Below are positions 9,926-17,178 of a DNA stretch of 33,944 bases, piece by piece. The DNA lies in contig CAIUDG010000034.1 in the NCBI GenBank assembly GCA_903897925.1, forward strand, positions 1 to 33,944, read 5' to 3'. The DNA comes from an uncultured beta proteobacterium (GTDB taxonomy: Bacteria; Pseudomonadota; Gammaproteobacteria; Burkholderiales; Burkholderiaceae_C). Position numbers and translations under genes: made by a program. The notes under the pieces are model-generated. The model had not been told where the DNA came from. It was given only the letters and a program-made list of their open reading frames with translations, and did not search any database. Within the stretch, counting starts at the first letter, position 1. The number at the start of each line of letters is the position of its first letter.

Positions 9926-11254
9926 ATGTCCTTGATTTCTCTCTGGTCCCGAATCCTTGCTGCCGTGCTGGCAGTGCTGCTGAGCTCGTGTGGCGGTGGC
10001 AGTTCCGCTACGCCCCCGGTGGGCGGCTTGACCGTCATACCCGGCGGCGGGCAAGCGGTGGTGACCTGGAAAGCCGACCCCGGCGTAACCTACTGGCTGG
10101 CCTATGCGCCGACTGCGGGTGCAGTGGACATGAAAAATCCGCCGGCCGGCAATATCTGGCTGACGCCGGTCACTTCGCCCGTGACGGTGACGGGGCTGCT
10201 CAACGGAACCACCTACGGTTTCGCGGTGGATGCCCGCGTCAATGGCGGCCCCGGCGGCGCCCAGACGCCGACCGTGAACGTTACGCCACGGGCTTCCGGT
10301 AACAGCACCAGCAGCTGGACGGTTCAAACAGAACTTGGCACCGACCTGCTGGGCCTCAGCTATGGCACCAACGCCAGCACCGTGTTGAACTATCTGGCGG
10401 TGGGCACCGGCGGCACCATGTATTCGGGTGTCGACGTGATCGACACCACCTATGGCGACGCCAGCTACGGTCTTGATTCCGTCACCTGGACCGCGCTGAG
10501 CGGCACGCCGACGGCCAATTTCAAGGCCAGCCTGTATGCACTGGGCCAGTTTTTTGCCGTGGGCACCAATGACACCAACGGCGTCAACATCTACCACAGC
10601 ACCGATCTGGTGACCTGGACGCCGGCGGCGACCCCGGTGGCGGGTGGACTGAACGCGTTGACCACCAACGGCACCGTGGTGATGGGCGTCGGTAACAACG
10701 GCGTCATTCAGTACTCCACCGACGGAATCACCTGGCTTTCCGCCAATTCGACGCCGACCCCGGCGACCATGCCCAATTTGTATGGCGTGGCCTATTCGCC
10801 CAATGGCTTGTGGGTGGCGGTCGGTTCCGGCGGCACCATCTGGGTCAGCGGCGATGGCTTGAACTGGGCCAGCCAGGCGTCCAATGCCGGTACCAATAAC
10901 TTGTATGGCGTGGCGTCCTCGCCAACCGGCTTGCTGGTGGCGGTGGGCCAGGGCGGCACCGTGGTGTCCAGCTTGGACGGCGCCAGCACCACTCCGTGGG
11001 TGGTGAATACGCTGGCGCCGTCGAATGGCGCCGACCTGTATGCGGTGAATGCCGACGGTTGGCAGTTCCTGGCGGTGGGGGCTGGCGGTTCGGTGTTCAG
11101 CGCCGTCAATCCGGCCAGCGTTACCAATGGCGTTTGGTCGGCTTCCTGGACTGGCACGTCGACTGGCACTGCACGCAATTTGTATGCGATGTATGGCAGT
11201 TCGGCCCGCTACACCGTGGTCGGCCAGGCCGGCGCCAACATTATTGGACAGTAA
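9926..11254 (+). CDS. Lipoprotein with FN3-like domain and predicted seven-bladed beta-propeller
   Basis: 442 residues. A lipoprotein signal peptide (ILAAVLAVLLSSC, acylated Cys 22) is followed by a Gly/Ser tether, an FN3-like domain (about residues 33-125, LTVIPGGGQAVVTWKADPG ... VTVTGLLNGTTYGFAVDARV), then about seven repeats of roughly 40 residues with the pattern LYGV-x-SPxG-LxVAVGxGGTIxxSxDGxxW. The second repeat is the most irregular. Repeats of this kind resemble BNR/sialidase-like or YCF48-like propellers. It is predicted to sit on the outer membrane, facing periplasm or outside; binding role unknown. ATG at 9926 was chosen because it gives a normal signal peptide; an in-frame ATG at 9881 would add 15 residues. 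The 3' end overlaps the convergent LysR gene by 14 bases. Confidence 0.8.
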   Translation: MSLISLWSRILAAVLAVLLSSCGGGSSATPPVGGLTVIPGGGQAVVTWKADPGVTYWLAYAPTAGAVDMKNPPAGNIWLTPVTSPVTVTGLLNGTTYGFAVDARVNGGPGGAQTPTVNVTPRASGNSTSSWTVQTELGTDLLGLSYGTNASTVLNYLAVGTGGTMYSGVDVIDTTYGDASYGLDSVTWTALSGTPTANFKASLYALGQFFAVGTNDTNGVNIYHSTDLVTWTPAATPVAGGLNALTTNGTVVMGVGNNGVIQYSTDGITWLSANSTPTPATMPNLYGVAYSPNGLWVAVGSGGTIWVSGDGLNWASQASNAGTNNLYGVASSPTGLLVAVGQGGTVVSSLDGASTTPWVVNTLAPSNGADLYAVNADGWQFLAVGAGGSVFSAVNPASVTNGVWSASWTGTSTGTARNLYAMYGSSARYTVVGQAGANIIGQ

Positions 11255-12164
11255 TAAGGCGCTGCTGCAGCACCTGTGCCGTTACCGCTTCGATTTCCTG
11301 GCGCAACCAGCTGTGCGCCGGATTGTGCTGGTGGCGCAGGTGCCAGATCATGTACATCGGTAGCGGCGGGCAGGCCAGCGGCACCGGCGCGCTGGCCAGG
11401 GCGCGAAACAGGTGTTGCGCCAACAGGCTGGGGGCGGTGGTGATCAGGTCACTGCCCTGAACAAAAGACGCAATGCCGGCATAGCCCGGCACCGTCACCA
11501 GAAACTCGCGTTGCACGCCCTGTTGTTCCAGCCACTGGTCCAGATCGAGTGGGCGGCGCGGCTCGTACACCACTGTGACGTGGCGGGCCTCCAGGTAGGC
11601 AGCCCGGCTGGTGGGCGCCTGGCGCACGCTGGCGTCAAAAAATACCCGGTAGTGGTCTTCCAACAGGCGCTTTTGCACGATGTCGCTGCCGTCTGGCGGG
11701 CGTGGACTCAGAATGATCTGGCAGTGCTCGTTGCGCAACATTTCCGGATGCGGAATGCCGGACGGAATCACGTGCAGGCGCAGTCCCGGGGCGCGCTGGC
11801 GCAGTCGCTGCATCAGGCAGGGCAGCAGCAGGTCACGTTGCAGGTCATTGGCGGCGATGGTGATCACGCTGTGCCAGCTGCGCGGGTCAAAGTGACCGCT
11901 CTGGGCCAGGTTCTGCATGGCAGACAGCAACTCGCGCGCCTGCAGCGCCAGCGCCTCGGCGTGCTCGGTGGCCACAATGCCGCGCCCCGATTTGACAAAC
12001 AGCGGGTCGCCGGTGATGGCGCGCAAACGGTCCAGCATGTGGCTCACGGCCGACTGGGTCACGCCCAGGCGCTCGGCAGCGCGGGTCACCGAGCCGGTTT
12101 CCAGCACCACCAGCAGCAGCTGCAAGAGCCAGCCATCGATGTCTAAATGATTCATTTTTTTCAT
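11241..12164 (-). CDS. LysR-type transcriptional regulator, divergent from the orphan ligAB pair
   Basis: 307 residues. The N-terminal winged helix-turn-helix (LETGSVTRAAERLGVTQSAVSHMLDRLR) is followed by a linker helix and a type-2 periplasmic-binding-fold effector domain (from about HSVITIAANDLQRDLLLPCL onwards). In this family the effector domain senses a pathway metabolite and the divergent operon is usually the target, so control of the adjacent ligA/ligB genes is likely. Possible starts are ATGs at 12176, 12164 and 12155; none has a clear Shine-Dalgarno, and all keep the full HTH. The gene overlaps the 3' end of the convergent lipoprotein gene by 14 bases. Confidence 0.9.
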   Translation of the reverse strand: MKKMNHLDIDGWLLQLLLVVLETGSVTRAAERLGVTQSAVSHMLDRLRAITGDPLFVKSGRGIVATEHAEALALQARELLSAMQNLAQSGHFDPRSWHSVITIAANDLQRDLLLPCLMQRLRQRAPGLRLHVIPSGIPHPEMLRNEHCQIILSPRPPDGSDIVQKRLLEDHYRVFFDASVRQAPTSRAAYLEARHVTVVYEPRRPLDLDQWLEQQGVQREFLVTVPGYAGIASFVQGSDLITTAPSLLAQHLFRALASAPVPLACPPLPMYMIWHLRHQHNPAHSWLRQEIEAVTAQVLQQRLITVQ

Positions 12165-12176
12165 GTATTGCATCAT

Positions 12177-12202
12177 GATTGATCTGTTTATCTTTTGCAA
12201 TC
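12177..12202. promoter_or_regulatory. Candidate LysR operator between regulator and orphan ligA
   Basis: An inverted repeat GATTG-N16-CAATC lies in the short gap between the divergent LysR gene and ligA, about 46 bases upstream of the ligA start. LysR proteins typically bind interrupted dyads of this size in exactly this place. The arms are only five bases long, so the assignment rests mainly on position. Confidence 0.35.
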
Positions 12203-12247
12203 GGGGCGCAATACTGGCGTCCTTGCATTCAATCCATGGAGACAAAG

Positions 12248-12601
12248 ATGGCTTCCCAAGAAAAAAATCCGCCGATTCCCGGCACCCGCCCGTTTGACGG
12301 CGAACTGGCACGCCGCGGTTACGCCCTGAACAAGATGTGCTTCTCCTTCAATTCGGCCGACAACCGCGCCGAGTTTCTGCAGGACGAAGAGGCCTATATG
12401 CGCAAATACCAGCTGAGCGCATCGCAAGCTGCAGCGATCCGCTCCAAGCAGGTCTTGCAGTTGCTGGAAGAAGGCGGCAATGCCTATTACCTGGCCAAGT
12501 TTGCCGGTATTTTCAAGCTCGACATGCAGGACATCGGGGCCCAGCAGCGTGGCATGAGCAAGGACGAATTCAAGGCCATGCTGGTGGCCGCTGGCCAATA
12601 A
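12248..12601 (+). CDS. LigA-type extradiol dioxygenase small (alpha) subunit, second copy
   Basis: 117-residue all-helical alpha subunit of a class III (type II) extradiol dioxygenase related to protocatechuate 4,5-dioxygenase LigA. Shared family landmarks are RRGYALNKMCFSF, NRAEFLQDEEAYMRKY, the GGNAYYLAKF segment and RGMSKDEFKAML. It lacks the longer C-terminal tail of the other copy at 31308 (152 residues). The ATG at 12248 is preceded by GGAGA. It is followed after 48 bases by its beta subunit. The alpha subunit closes over the active site and helps define the substrate, so the divergence between copies hints at a different catechol. Protocatechuate itself remains possible. Confidence 0.85.
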   Translation: MASQEKNPPIPGTRPFDGELARRGYALNKMCFSFNSADNRAEFLQDEEAYMRKYQLSASQAAAIRSKQVLQLLEEGGNAYYLAKFAGIFKLDMQDIGAQQRGMSKDEFKAMLVAAGQ

Positions 12602-12649
12602 CACGACATACCGTCGCATCGAACAACAGACGAATTACAGGAGCATTAG

Positions 12650-13501
12650 GTGGCACAAATTATTGGTGGTCTGGGCACGTCCCACATTCCCGCAATCGGC
12701 GGCGCTATTCACAAAGGTTTGCAGCAGGAGCCCTACTGGAAACCGTTTTTTGACGGCTTTCCGCCGGTGCAGGCCTGGCTGAAGCAGGCCAAGCCGGACG
12801 TGGTGGTGATGTTTTACAACGACCACGGACTGAACTTCTTCCTCGACAAGATGCCTACCTTTGCGGTGGGCGCCGCCGCCCAGTACCACAACGCCGACGA
12901 AGGCTGGGGCATTCCCACGCTGGCGCCGCTGCAGGGCGAGGTCGATCTGTCCTGGCAAATCATTAACCATTTGATTGCGCAGGAGTTTGACATCACCACT
13001 TGCCAGGAAATGCTGGTCGATCACGCCTGCACTTTGCCGCTCAAGCTGTTCTGGCCGGACGGTGAATGCCCGGTGACGGTGGTGCCGGTGTGCATCAACA
13101 CGGTGCAGTTTCCGCTGCCCAATGCGCGCCGGGTGTACGCCCTGGGCCGGGCCGTGGGCGATGCGATTGCCGCCTGGGACAGCACGAAGAAGGTCGCCAT
13201 GGTGGCCTCCGGCGGTCTGAGCCACCAGCTCGAAGGCGAGCGCGCCGGCTTTATCAACAAGGACTTTGATCTGCAGTTCCTGCAAAGCCTGGAAACCAAT
13301 CCGGAGTGGGCGACCCAGTTCAGCATCCATGAGCTGGTGGCCAAGACCGGCACCCAGGGCATTGAACTGCTGGCCTGGCTGGCCATGCGGGCAGCACTGG
13401 CGGCGGGTGAGGGCAGTGGCGTGCGCAAGGTGCATAGCAACTACCACATCCCGATTTCCAACACCGCCACCGGCTTGCTGGCGCTGGAAAAGCTGCGTTA
13501 A
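12650..13501 (+). CDS. LigB-type extradiol dioxygenase catalytic (beta) subunit, second copy
   Basis: 283-residue catalytic subunit of the LigB superfamily; uses Fe(II) and O2 to cleave a catechol ring next to the hydroxyls. By comparison with LigB of Sphingobium, the iron ligands are H12 (TSHIPAI), H59 (FYNDHG) and E239 (GIEL), with the acid/base histidine H192 (GGLSHQ) and H124 (VDHACTLP) also kept. It should therefore be active. It starts with GTG at 12650 after a strong AGGAG. It is clearly diverged from the operon copy at 31768. Substrates to consider include protocatechuate, gallate-type or methoxylated catechols; the sequence alone does not decide. Its stop lies only 3 bases from the convergent PAS-LuxR gene. 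Confidence 0.87.
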   Translation: MAQIIGGLGTSHIPAIGGAIHKGLQQEPYWKPFFDGFPPVQAWLKQAKPDVVVMFYNDHGLNFFLDKMPTFAVGAAAQYHNADEGWGIPTLAPLQGEVDLSWQIINHLIAQEFDITTCQEMLVDHACTLPLKLFWPDGECPVTVVPVCINTVQFPLPNARRVYALGRAVGDAIAAWDSTKKVAMVASGGLSHQLEGERAGFINKDFDLQFLQSLETNPEWATQFSIHELVAKTGTQGIELLAWLAMRAALAAGEGSGVRKVHSNYHIPISNTATGLLALEKLR

Positions 13502-13504
13502 AGC

Positions 13505-14071
13505 TCAGTCCACACTGAGTTTGTGAACCAGGTCGGCGGTGGTCGCGGCCTGGTATTTGCGCATCAGCCGGGCCCGGTAGATTTCCACCGTGCGCGGGCT
13601 GATGCCGAGTATCTTGGCGATCAGCTTGGAGGTCAGACCCTGGATCAGGTAGGCCGCCACCTCGCGTTCGCGCGCGGTCAGTTCGGCCTTGACCGGCCGG
13701 CTGGCGCGCAAGTCTTCAAAACACCAGATGCCGGCTTCGTGCGGTGCGTCCCGGTTCAGTGCGCGGCCGGTCACATGGCACCAAAAAGCTTCACCGGCAA
13801 ACTGCCCGCCCATGCGCTTCATGATGCGGTTGTCGGCATAGGTGCCGGTGCGGTTCAGCAGCGGCGCGATGCGGGCCCCGGTGCGTTCATATTCATCAGC
13901 GCTGGGGTACATCACTTGAAATGATTGGCCCACCAATTGCTTGCGCTCCACACCAAACATCTCGCACAGGTGCTGGTTACAGTCGATGATGCTGCGGTTG
14001 CGCGACAAGGCCAGCCCGACCGGGGCCAGGTCGAAGGCCAGACGGTAATCGAGGTCCATATCCAGATCCAT
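13505..14071 (-). CDS. PAS-LuxR family transcriptional regulator
   Basis: 188-residue one-component regulator. A PAS domain (about residues 8-118: LAPVGLALSRNRSIIDCNQHLCEMFGV ... EAFWCHVTGRALNRD) is joined to a LuxR/GerE helix-turn-helix (about 128-186: LTAREREVAAYLIQGLTSKLIAKILGISPRTVEIYRARLMRKY). There is no receiver or autoinducer-binding domain, so the PAS domain is the likely sensor. Start ATG at 14071 (14059 also possible); Shine-Dalgarno is weak. The gene is divergent from scoAB, and a perfect dyad lies in the 96-base gap, suggesting it controls that operon. The PAS ligand is unknown. Confidence 0.9.
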   Translation of the reverse strand: MDLDMDLDYRLAFDLAPVGLALSRNRSIIDCNQHLCEMFGVERKQLVGQSFQVMYPSADEYERTGARIAPLLNRTGTYADNRIMKRMGGQFAGEAFWCHVTGRALNRDAPHEAGIWCFEDLRASRPVKAELTAREREVAAYLIQGLTSKLIAKILGISPRTVEIYRARLMRKYQAATTADLVHKLSVD

Positions 14072-14104
14072 GCGGGTCGGTACTAGGGTTAGTGATTAGG
14101 GAGA

Positions 14105-14126
14105 ACTACGTACTTGAATACGTAGT
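14105..14126. promoter_or_regulatory. Perfect dyad operator candidate between PAS-LuxR gene and scoAB
   Basis: ACTACGTA (14105-14112) and TACGTAGT (14119-14126) form a perfect 8+8 inverted repeat around the 6-base centre CTTGAA, 42 bases before the scoA start and 34 bases before the regulator start. LuxR-type HTH domains bind dyads of about 20 bases as dimers. Its symmetry and its place between a LuxR-type gene and its divergent operon make it a good operator candidate; binding is inference. Confidence 0.6.
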
Positions 14127-14167
14127 ATGGTACGGCAGTTGTTTCTTAATTTTTGGAGCAGTAAACA

Positions 14168-14875
14168 GTGAACAAGATTTATCCCAGCGCAACAGCAGCG
14201 CTTGAAGGCATCGTCAAAGACGGGCAATTGCTGGCAGTCGGTGGTTTCGGCCTGTGCGGCATTCCGGAGGCGCTGATTGACGCACTGAAAGACACTGGCG
14301 TCAAAGACCTGACGGTGATCTCCAACAATGCTGGCGTGGACGGCTTTGGTCTGGGCAAGCTGCTGGAAACACGCCAGATCAAGAAAATGATTTCCAGTTA
14401 TGTCGGCGAAAACAAAGAGTTCGAGCGCCAGTACCTGGCCGGTGAACTGCAGCTCGAATTCACGCCCCAGGGCACGCTGGCCGAAAAGCTGCGTGCCGGT
14501 GGCGCTGGCATTCCGGCCTTCTTTACCAAGACCGGCGTCGGCACCATCGTCGCCGACGGCAAGGAATTGCGCGAATTCGACGGCGAGACTTACGTCATGG
14601 AACGCTCGCTGGTGCCCGAAGTGGCGCTGGTGAAGGCCCACCGCGCTGACAAATCCGGCAATCTGCAGTTCCGCTACACCGCGCGCAACTTCAATCCGGC
14701 CGCAGCGATGGCTGGCAGGATCACCGTGGTGGAAGTCGAGGAAATCGTCGAAACCGGCGACATGGCCCCCGACGCCGTGCACCTGCCGGGCATTTATGTG
14801 CACCGCATCGTGCTCAACACCACGCCGGAAAAACGCATCGAAAAACGCACCATCACCGAGAAAGCAGGAGTCTGA
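14168..14875 (+). CDS. scoA: Succinyl-CoA:3-ketoacid CoA-transferase subunit A
   Basis: 235-residue alpha subunit of a family I CoA-transferase. The N-terminal [17 protein letters not shown] motif binds CoA, followed by [19 protein letters not shown] and the characteristic [16 protein letters not shown] and [12 protein letters not shown] segments. With ScoB it moves CoA from succinyl-CoA to acetoacetate or another 3-oxoacid. The conserved motifs fit ScoA/AtoD-like enzymes better than a specific PcaI assignment, but beta-ketoadipate activity cannot be excluded. Translation starts at GTG 14168 after GGAG. ScoB starts two bases after the stop, so the pair is an operon. It is divergent from the PAS-LuxR gene. 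Confidence 0.93.
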   Translation: MNKIYPSATAALEGIVKDGQLLAVGGFGLCGIPEALIDALKDTGVKDLTVISNNAGVDGFGLGKLLETRQIKKMISSYVGENKEFERQYLAGELQLEFTPQGTLAEKLRAGGAGIPAFFTKTGVGTIVADGKELREFDGETYVMERSLVPEVALVKAHRADKSGNLQFRYTARNFNPAAAMAGRITVVEVEEIVETGDMAPDAVHLPGIYVHRIVLNTTPEKRIEKRTITEKAGV

Positions 14876-14877
14876 AC

Positions 14878-15525
14878 ATGGCCTGGAATCAAGAGCAAAT
14901 GGCAGCCCGCGCTGCCCGTGAACTGGAAGACGGCTTTTACGTCAACCTCGGCATCGGCATCCCGACCCTGGTCGCCAACCACGTGCCGGCAGACAAGGAA
15001 GTTTGGCTGCAGTCTGAAAACGGCATGCTTGGCATTGGCCCATTTCCCACCGATGACGCGGTGGATGCCGACCTGATCAACGCCGGCAAGCAGACCGTCA
15101 CCACCATCAAGGGTTCGAGCATTTTTGGCTCGGAGCAGAGCTTCGCCATGATCCGTGGCGGCAAGATCAACCTGAGTATTCTGGGCGCCATGCAGGTCAG
15201 CGCCAACGGTGACCTGGCGAACTGGATGATCCCCGGGAAAATGGTCAAAGGCATGGGCGGTGCCATGGACCTGGTGGCGGGCGTCAAGCGCGTCATCGTG
15301 CTGATGGAACACGTGGCCAAGAAGAAAGACGGCACCATCGATCTGAAAATCCTGCCGCACTGCACGCTGCCGCTGACCGGTGTCGGCGTGGTCGACCGCA
15401 TCATCACCGACCTGGCCGTGATGGACGTCACGCCGCAAGGCCTGCAAGTGGTGGAGCTGGCGCCCGATGTCAGCCGCGAAGACCTGCAAGCCAAGACCGG
15501 CGTGCCTTTGCTCTGGGCGGTATAA
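14878..15525 (+). CDS. scoB: Succinyl-CoA:3-ketoacid CoA-transferase subunit B
   Basis: 215-residue beta subunit of the same CoA-transferase. The catalytic glutamate is E47 in [10 protein letters not shown], which forms the enzyme-CoA thioester. [13 protein letters not shown] near the N-terminus, [14 protein letters not shown] and the [14 protein letters not shown] loop are standard for the family. The gene is two bases downstream of scoA and is followed by an intrinsic terminator, so the transcription unit is scoAB only. It feeds ketone bodies or 3-oxoacids into acetoacetyl-CoA/acetyl-CoA metabolism. Confidence 0.94.
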   Translation: MAWNQEQMAARAARELEDGFYVNLGIGIPTLVANHVPADKEVWLQSENGMLGIGPFPTDDAVDADLINAGKQTVTTIKGSSIFGSEQSFAMIRGGKINLSILGAMQVSANGDLANWMIPGKMVKGMGGAMDLVAGVKRVIVLMEHVAKKKDGTIDLKILPHCTLPLTGVGVVDRIITDLAVMDVTPQGLQVVELAPDVSREDLQAKTGVPLLWAV

Positions 15526-15540
15526 GCGCGAATCGCCGGG

Positions 15541-15575
15541 GCGCCGTCCTGCTGTGGAAGCAGGGCGGCGCTTTG
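15541..15575 (+). terminator. Intrinsic terminator after scoAB
   Basis: A 13-base stem, GCGCCGTCCTGCT (15541-15553) with AGCAGGGCGGCGC (15559-15571), has one T-G wobble and a 5-base loop and is followed by a short TTT. It lies 15 bases after the scoB stop. The T-run is short, but stem strength and position are convincing. Confidence 0.75.
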
Positions 15576-15596
15576 AGGGTGACCGATTGTGTAAAT

Positions 15597-16046
15597 CTAC
15601 CCATTGCGTAAGGACTGGGATCCTCTGTTGGTGCGTGCGGTTATGGCGGCGTCATTGACGATCTGCTCGAAGTATTCGGTGCTGCGCAGCACCGCATCGA
15701 ACGGGGGGACATCGCCGAAAATCATGCCAGCCATCGCTTCATAGTCTTTTCTGAGTGCCTCTTGCATCGCCGTATTCGGTGTCAGTGTGAACGTGCCTGC
15801 TACTGCATAGTCGAGCCCCAAATCGGCGCTGCCGAAGAACAGCCGCGCATGGTGGGCGCAGTCGCTTGCCATTAGGTGATCTTTCTCCCAGGCGGCCGCC
15901 AACGGTGCCTGCATCAGTTGATGCACGTCATAGTAATGGCGTGAAACACGTTGCCCGCCGTGCCGTAGCGCACCGCGACGGTCATGCCACTGGCGTAGCC
16001 CGTGCAAGATCATGACCTTGTCCCAGAAGGTGCGTTCGGGCTTCAC
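15597..16046 (-). pseudogene. C-terminal fragment of an AbiEii-type nucleotidyltransferase toxin
   Basis: The 149-residue frame starts in the middle of the usual AbiEii fold: KPERTFWDKVMILHGLRQ and the downstream SRHYYDVHQLMQAP block are typical of the second half of AbiEii/AbiGii toxins, which are about 300 residues. The N-terminal nucleotidyltransferase half, with the GS...DxD-type catalytic motif, is absent. Reading the same frame upstream of the GTG at 16046 gives a basic, low-complexity stretch and then a stop near 16143, not toxin sequence. A deletion has apparently joined the antitoxin end to the toxin C-terminal half, leaving a GTGA overlap (16043-16046). It should not have nucleotidyltransferase activity. 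Whether the fragment is still made or still binds anything is unknown. Confidence 0.7.
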
Positions 16047-16762
16047 GGTGCCTTCCCGTGTTTGGCTGCGCCGCCGCGTCCAGGTGGAGGTTTTGGGGTG
16101 GCGAGAGTTGGGGGTGCTGCGGCCCTTGTTTCCTGCGGATCACACCCAGGGAGCTCTCGGATCAGGCTTTGCATCCACGCCGGCAATACGTTAAAACCAT
16201 CGAGCAGATCCTGGCGGATCGCTGCACCATGAACCGGATCGGCCAGCACTTTTGTCAGTTTTCCCTGAATGGACGAGCGCTCTGAAGTCAGCGTGTCCTT
16301 TAACCAGTGCAGCGCCTGCACGATGCGCATGGCTGGGCGCCCCGCCCAGTAGAGCCGACTGGGCGCTGTCTGCTTGAATTCGATGGTGAGCTGGTCGAGT
16401 TGAACCGCACGCCGGCGGGTGTCCGTATGGATGGTGACGCGCGCGGGTACTGCGTCGGTCAGACCGAGATCATTGGCGGCGGTCATACCGTCTACCAGCA
16501 GGCGCAGGTTATCGCGGCGGGCAATGGCTTCCGCTACTGCACGGTAGTCCGGGCTCGTGGGACGTTTGGTCAGGCTATTGAGCTTGGGCCTGTCATACAG
16601 GCCTCTGTCGATGCGACGCAACTCGCCCGCCGGCACCATGCGCTGCAGAGTTTTATCGATGGCATCACGACTGCCCAACTGTGCAAAGTCGGTTGGGACC
16701 CAAACTTGTCCGGGTTCTGCCGCTTCCATCAGCGCAGAGATGTGAGATTTGAGTGCGGTCAT
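16043..16762 (-). CDS. AbiEi-type antitoxin (DUF6088 family) of a type IV toxin-antitoxin system
   Basis: 239 residues. The N-terminal winged helix-turn-helix (WVPTDFAQLGSRDAIDKTLQ, then GELRRIDRGLYDRP) and the following antitoxin domain (DYRAVAEAIARRDNLRLLVDG ... LPAWMQSLIREL) match AbiEi/DUF6088 proteins, which autorepress their operon and counter the AbiEii nucleotidyltransferase. The family usually ends near the LPAWMQ helix. The last 30 or so residues here are Ala/Pro/Gly-rich and basic and probably come from sequence brought in by the deletion that removed the toxin's front half. ATG at 16762 has AGGAG close upstream. Two operator-like repeats lie just upstream. Confidence 0.85.
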   Translation of the reverse strand: MTALKSHISALMEAAEPGQVWVPTDFAQLGSRDAIDKTLQRMVPAGELRRIDRGLYDRPKLNSLTKRPTSPDYRAVAEAIARRDNLRLLVDGMTAANDLGLTDAVPARVTIHTDTRRRAVQLDQLTIEFKQTAPSRLYWAGRPAMRIVQALHWLKDTLTSERSSIQGKLTKVLADPVHGAAIRQDLLDGFNVLPAWMQSLIRELPGCDPQETRAAAPPTLATPKPPPGRGGAAKHGKAP

Positions 16763-16772
16763 GGTCGCTCCT

Positions 16773-16800
16773 GTCCGATATTTGTATGTCTTTTTCGGAC
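16773..16800. promoter_or_regulatory. AbiEi operator repeat 1
   Basis: A 28-base element with inverted ends GTCCGA (16773-16778) and TCGGAC (16795-16800) and an AT-rich middle. It overlaps the predicted -10 region of the antitoxin promoter. It is a near copy of the element at 16816-16843. AbiEi-type antitoxins are known to bind paired inverted repeats in their own promoter and repress cooperatively. Confidence 0.7.
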
Positions 16801-16809
16801 GTTTGACAA
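16781..16809 (-). promoter_or_regulatory. Predicted sigma-70 promoter of the antitoxin gene
   Basis: On the minus strand TTGTCA (16809-16804) is separated by 17 bases from TACAAA (16786-16781). Transcription would start near 16774, a few bases before the AGGAG that precedes the ATG at 16762. It lies inside the operator array, which fits autorepression. Confidence 0.4.
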
Positions 16810-16815
16810 TGGCTT

Positions 16816-16843
16816 GTCCGAAATTTGTGGTTTTATTTCGGAC
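16816..16843. promoter_or_regulatory. AbiEi operator repeat 2
   Basis: Second 28-base element with ends GTCCGAAAT (16816-16824) and ATTTCGGAC (16835-16843), a perfect 9-base inverted repeat. Its centre is 43 bases (about four helix turns) from that of repeat 1, so two dimers would bind the same DNA face. Confidence 0.7.
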
Positions 16844-17178
16844 GCAATGATCGCTGATTTAGCCTTTGTCCAAGTGTATGCCGCTATCGATCCAAACTCA
16901 ATTGTGCGCATCCCGGCGTTCCGCCGTCGCATTCGCGGGCTGCGCCGCAAGGAAGTCCTGGCGCGGGATGGTTGCTCTCTGGACGGGCGCAGCAGGCCCA
17001 GCCAAAGCTGAAAATACAGCTATCGCAGTTTGTTATAGCTAAGTGTTCAAATATAGGCTTGCAAATAGGCCACATCGCGCAGATAGTTCGTCCGGTGCTA
17101 GCTGCCATAGGCCCGGGTATTCGCCCGTCGCTGGTGGCTGCCGCGTGAAAATTTCTAATAACGATGAGGAGTTCCGAG
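16844..17178. other. Gene-free stretch between the AbiE locus and the ABC operon
   Basis: No credible gene. A 54-codon frame from 16848 to 17011 has no recognisable product. A hairpin-like AGCTAT (17018-17023) / ATAGCT (17035-17040) sits in an AT-richer patch. This boundary between an unrelated defence-type locus and a transport operon could mark an insertion edge, but no repeat or integrase is visible. Confidence 0.5.
17059..17087 (+). promoter_or_regulatory. Possible promoter of the Liv-type operon
   Basis: TTGCAA (17059-17064) and GATAGT (17082-17087) are spaced by 17 bases. Each matches four of six consensus positions. It would give a leader of about 85 bases before the binding-protein gene at 17179. 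Weak support only. Confidence 0.3.

Noticed and set aside
15597..16046. A functional AbiEii toxin
   Set aside because: The nucleotidyltransferase half with its catalytic residues is missing, and the upstream frame is not toxin-like.
16848..17011. Small 54-codon gene
   Set aside because: No Shine-Dalgarno, no recognisable protein, and the basic Arg-rich tail looks like random GC-rich translation.
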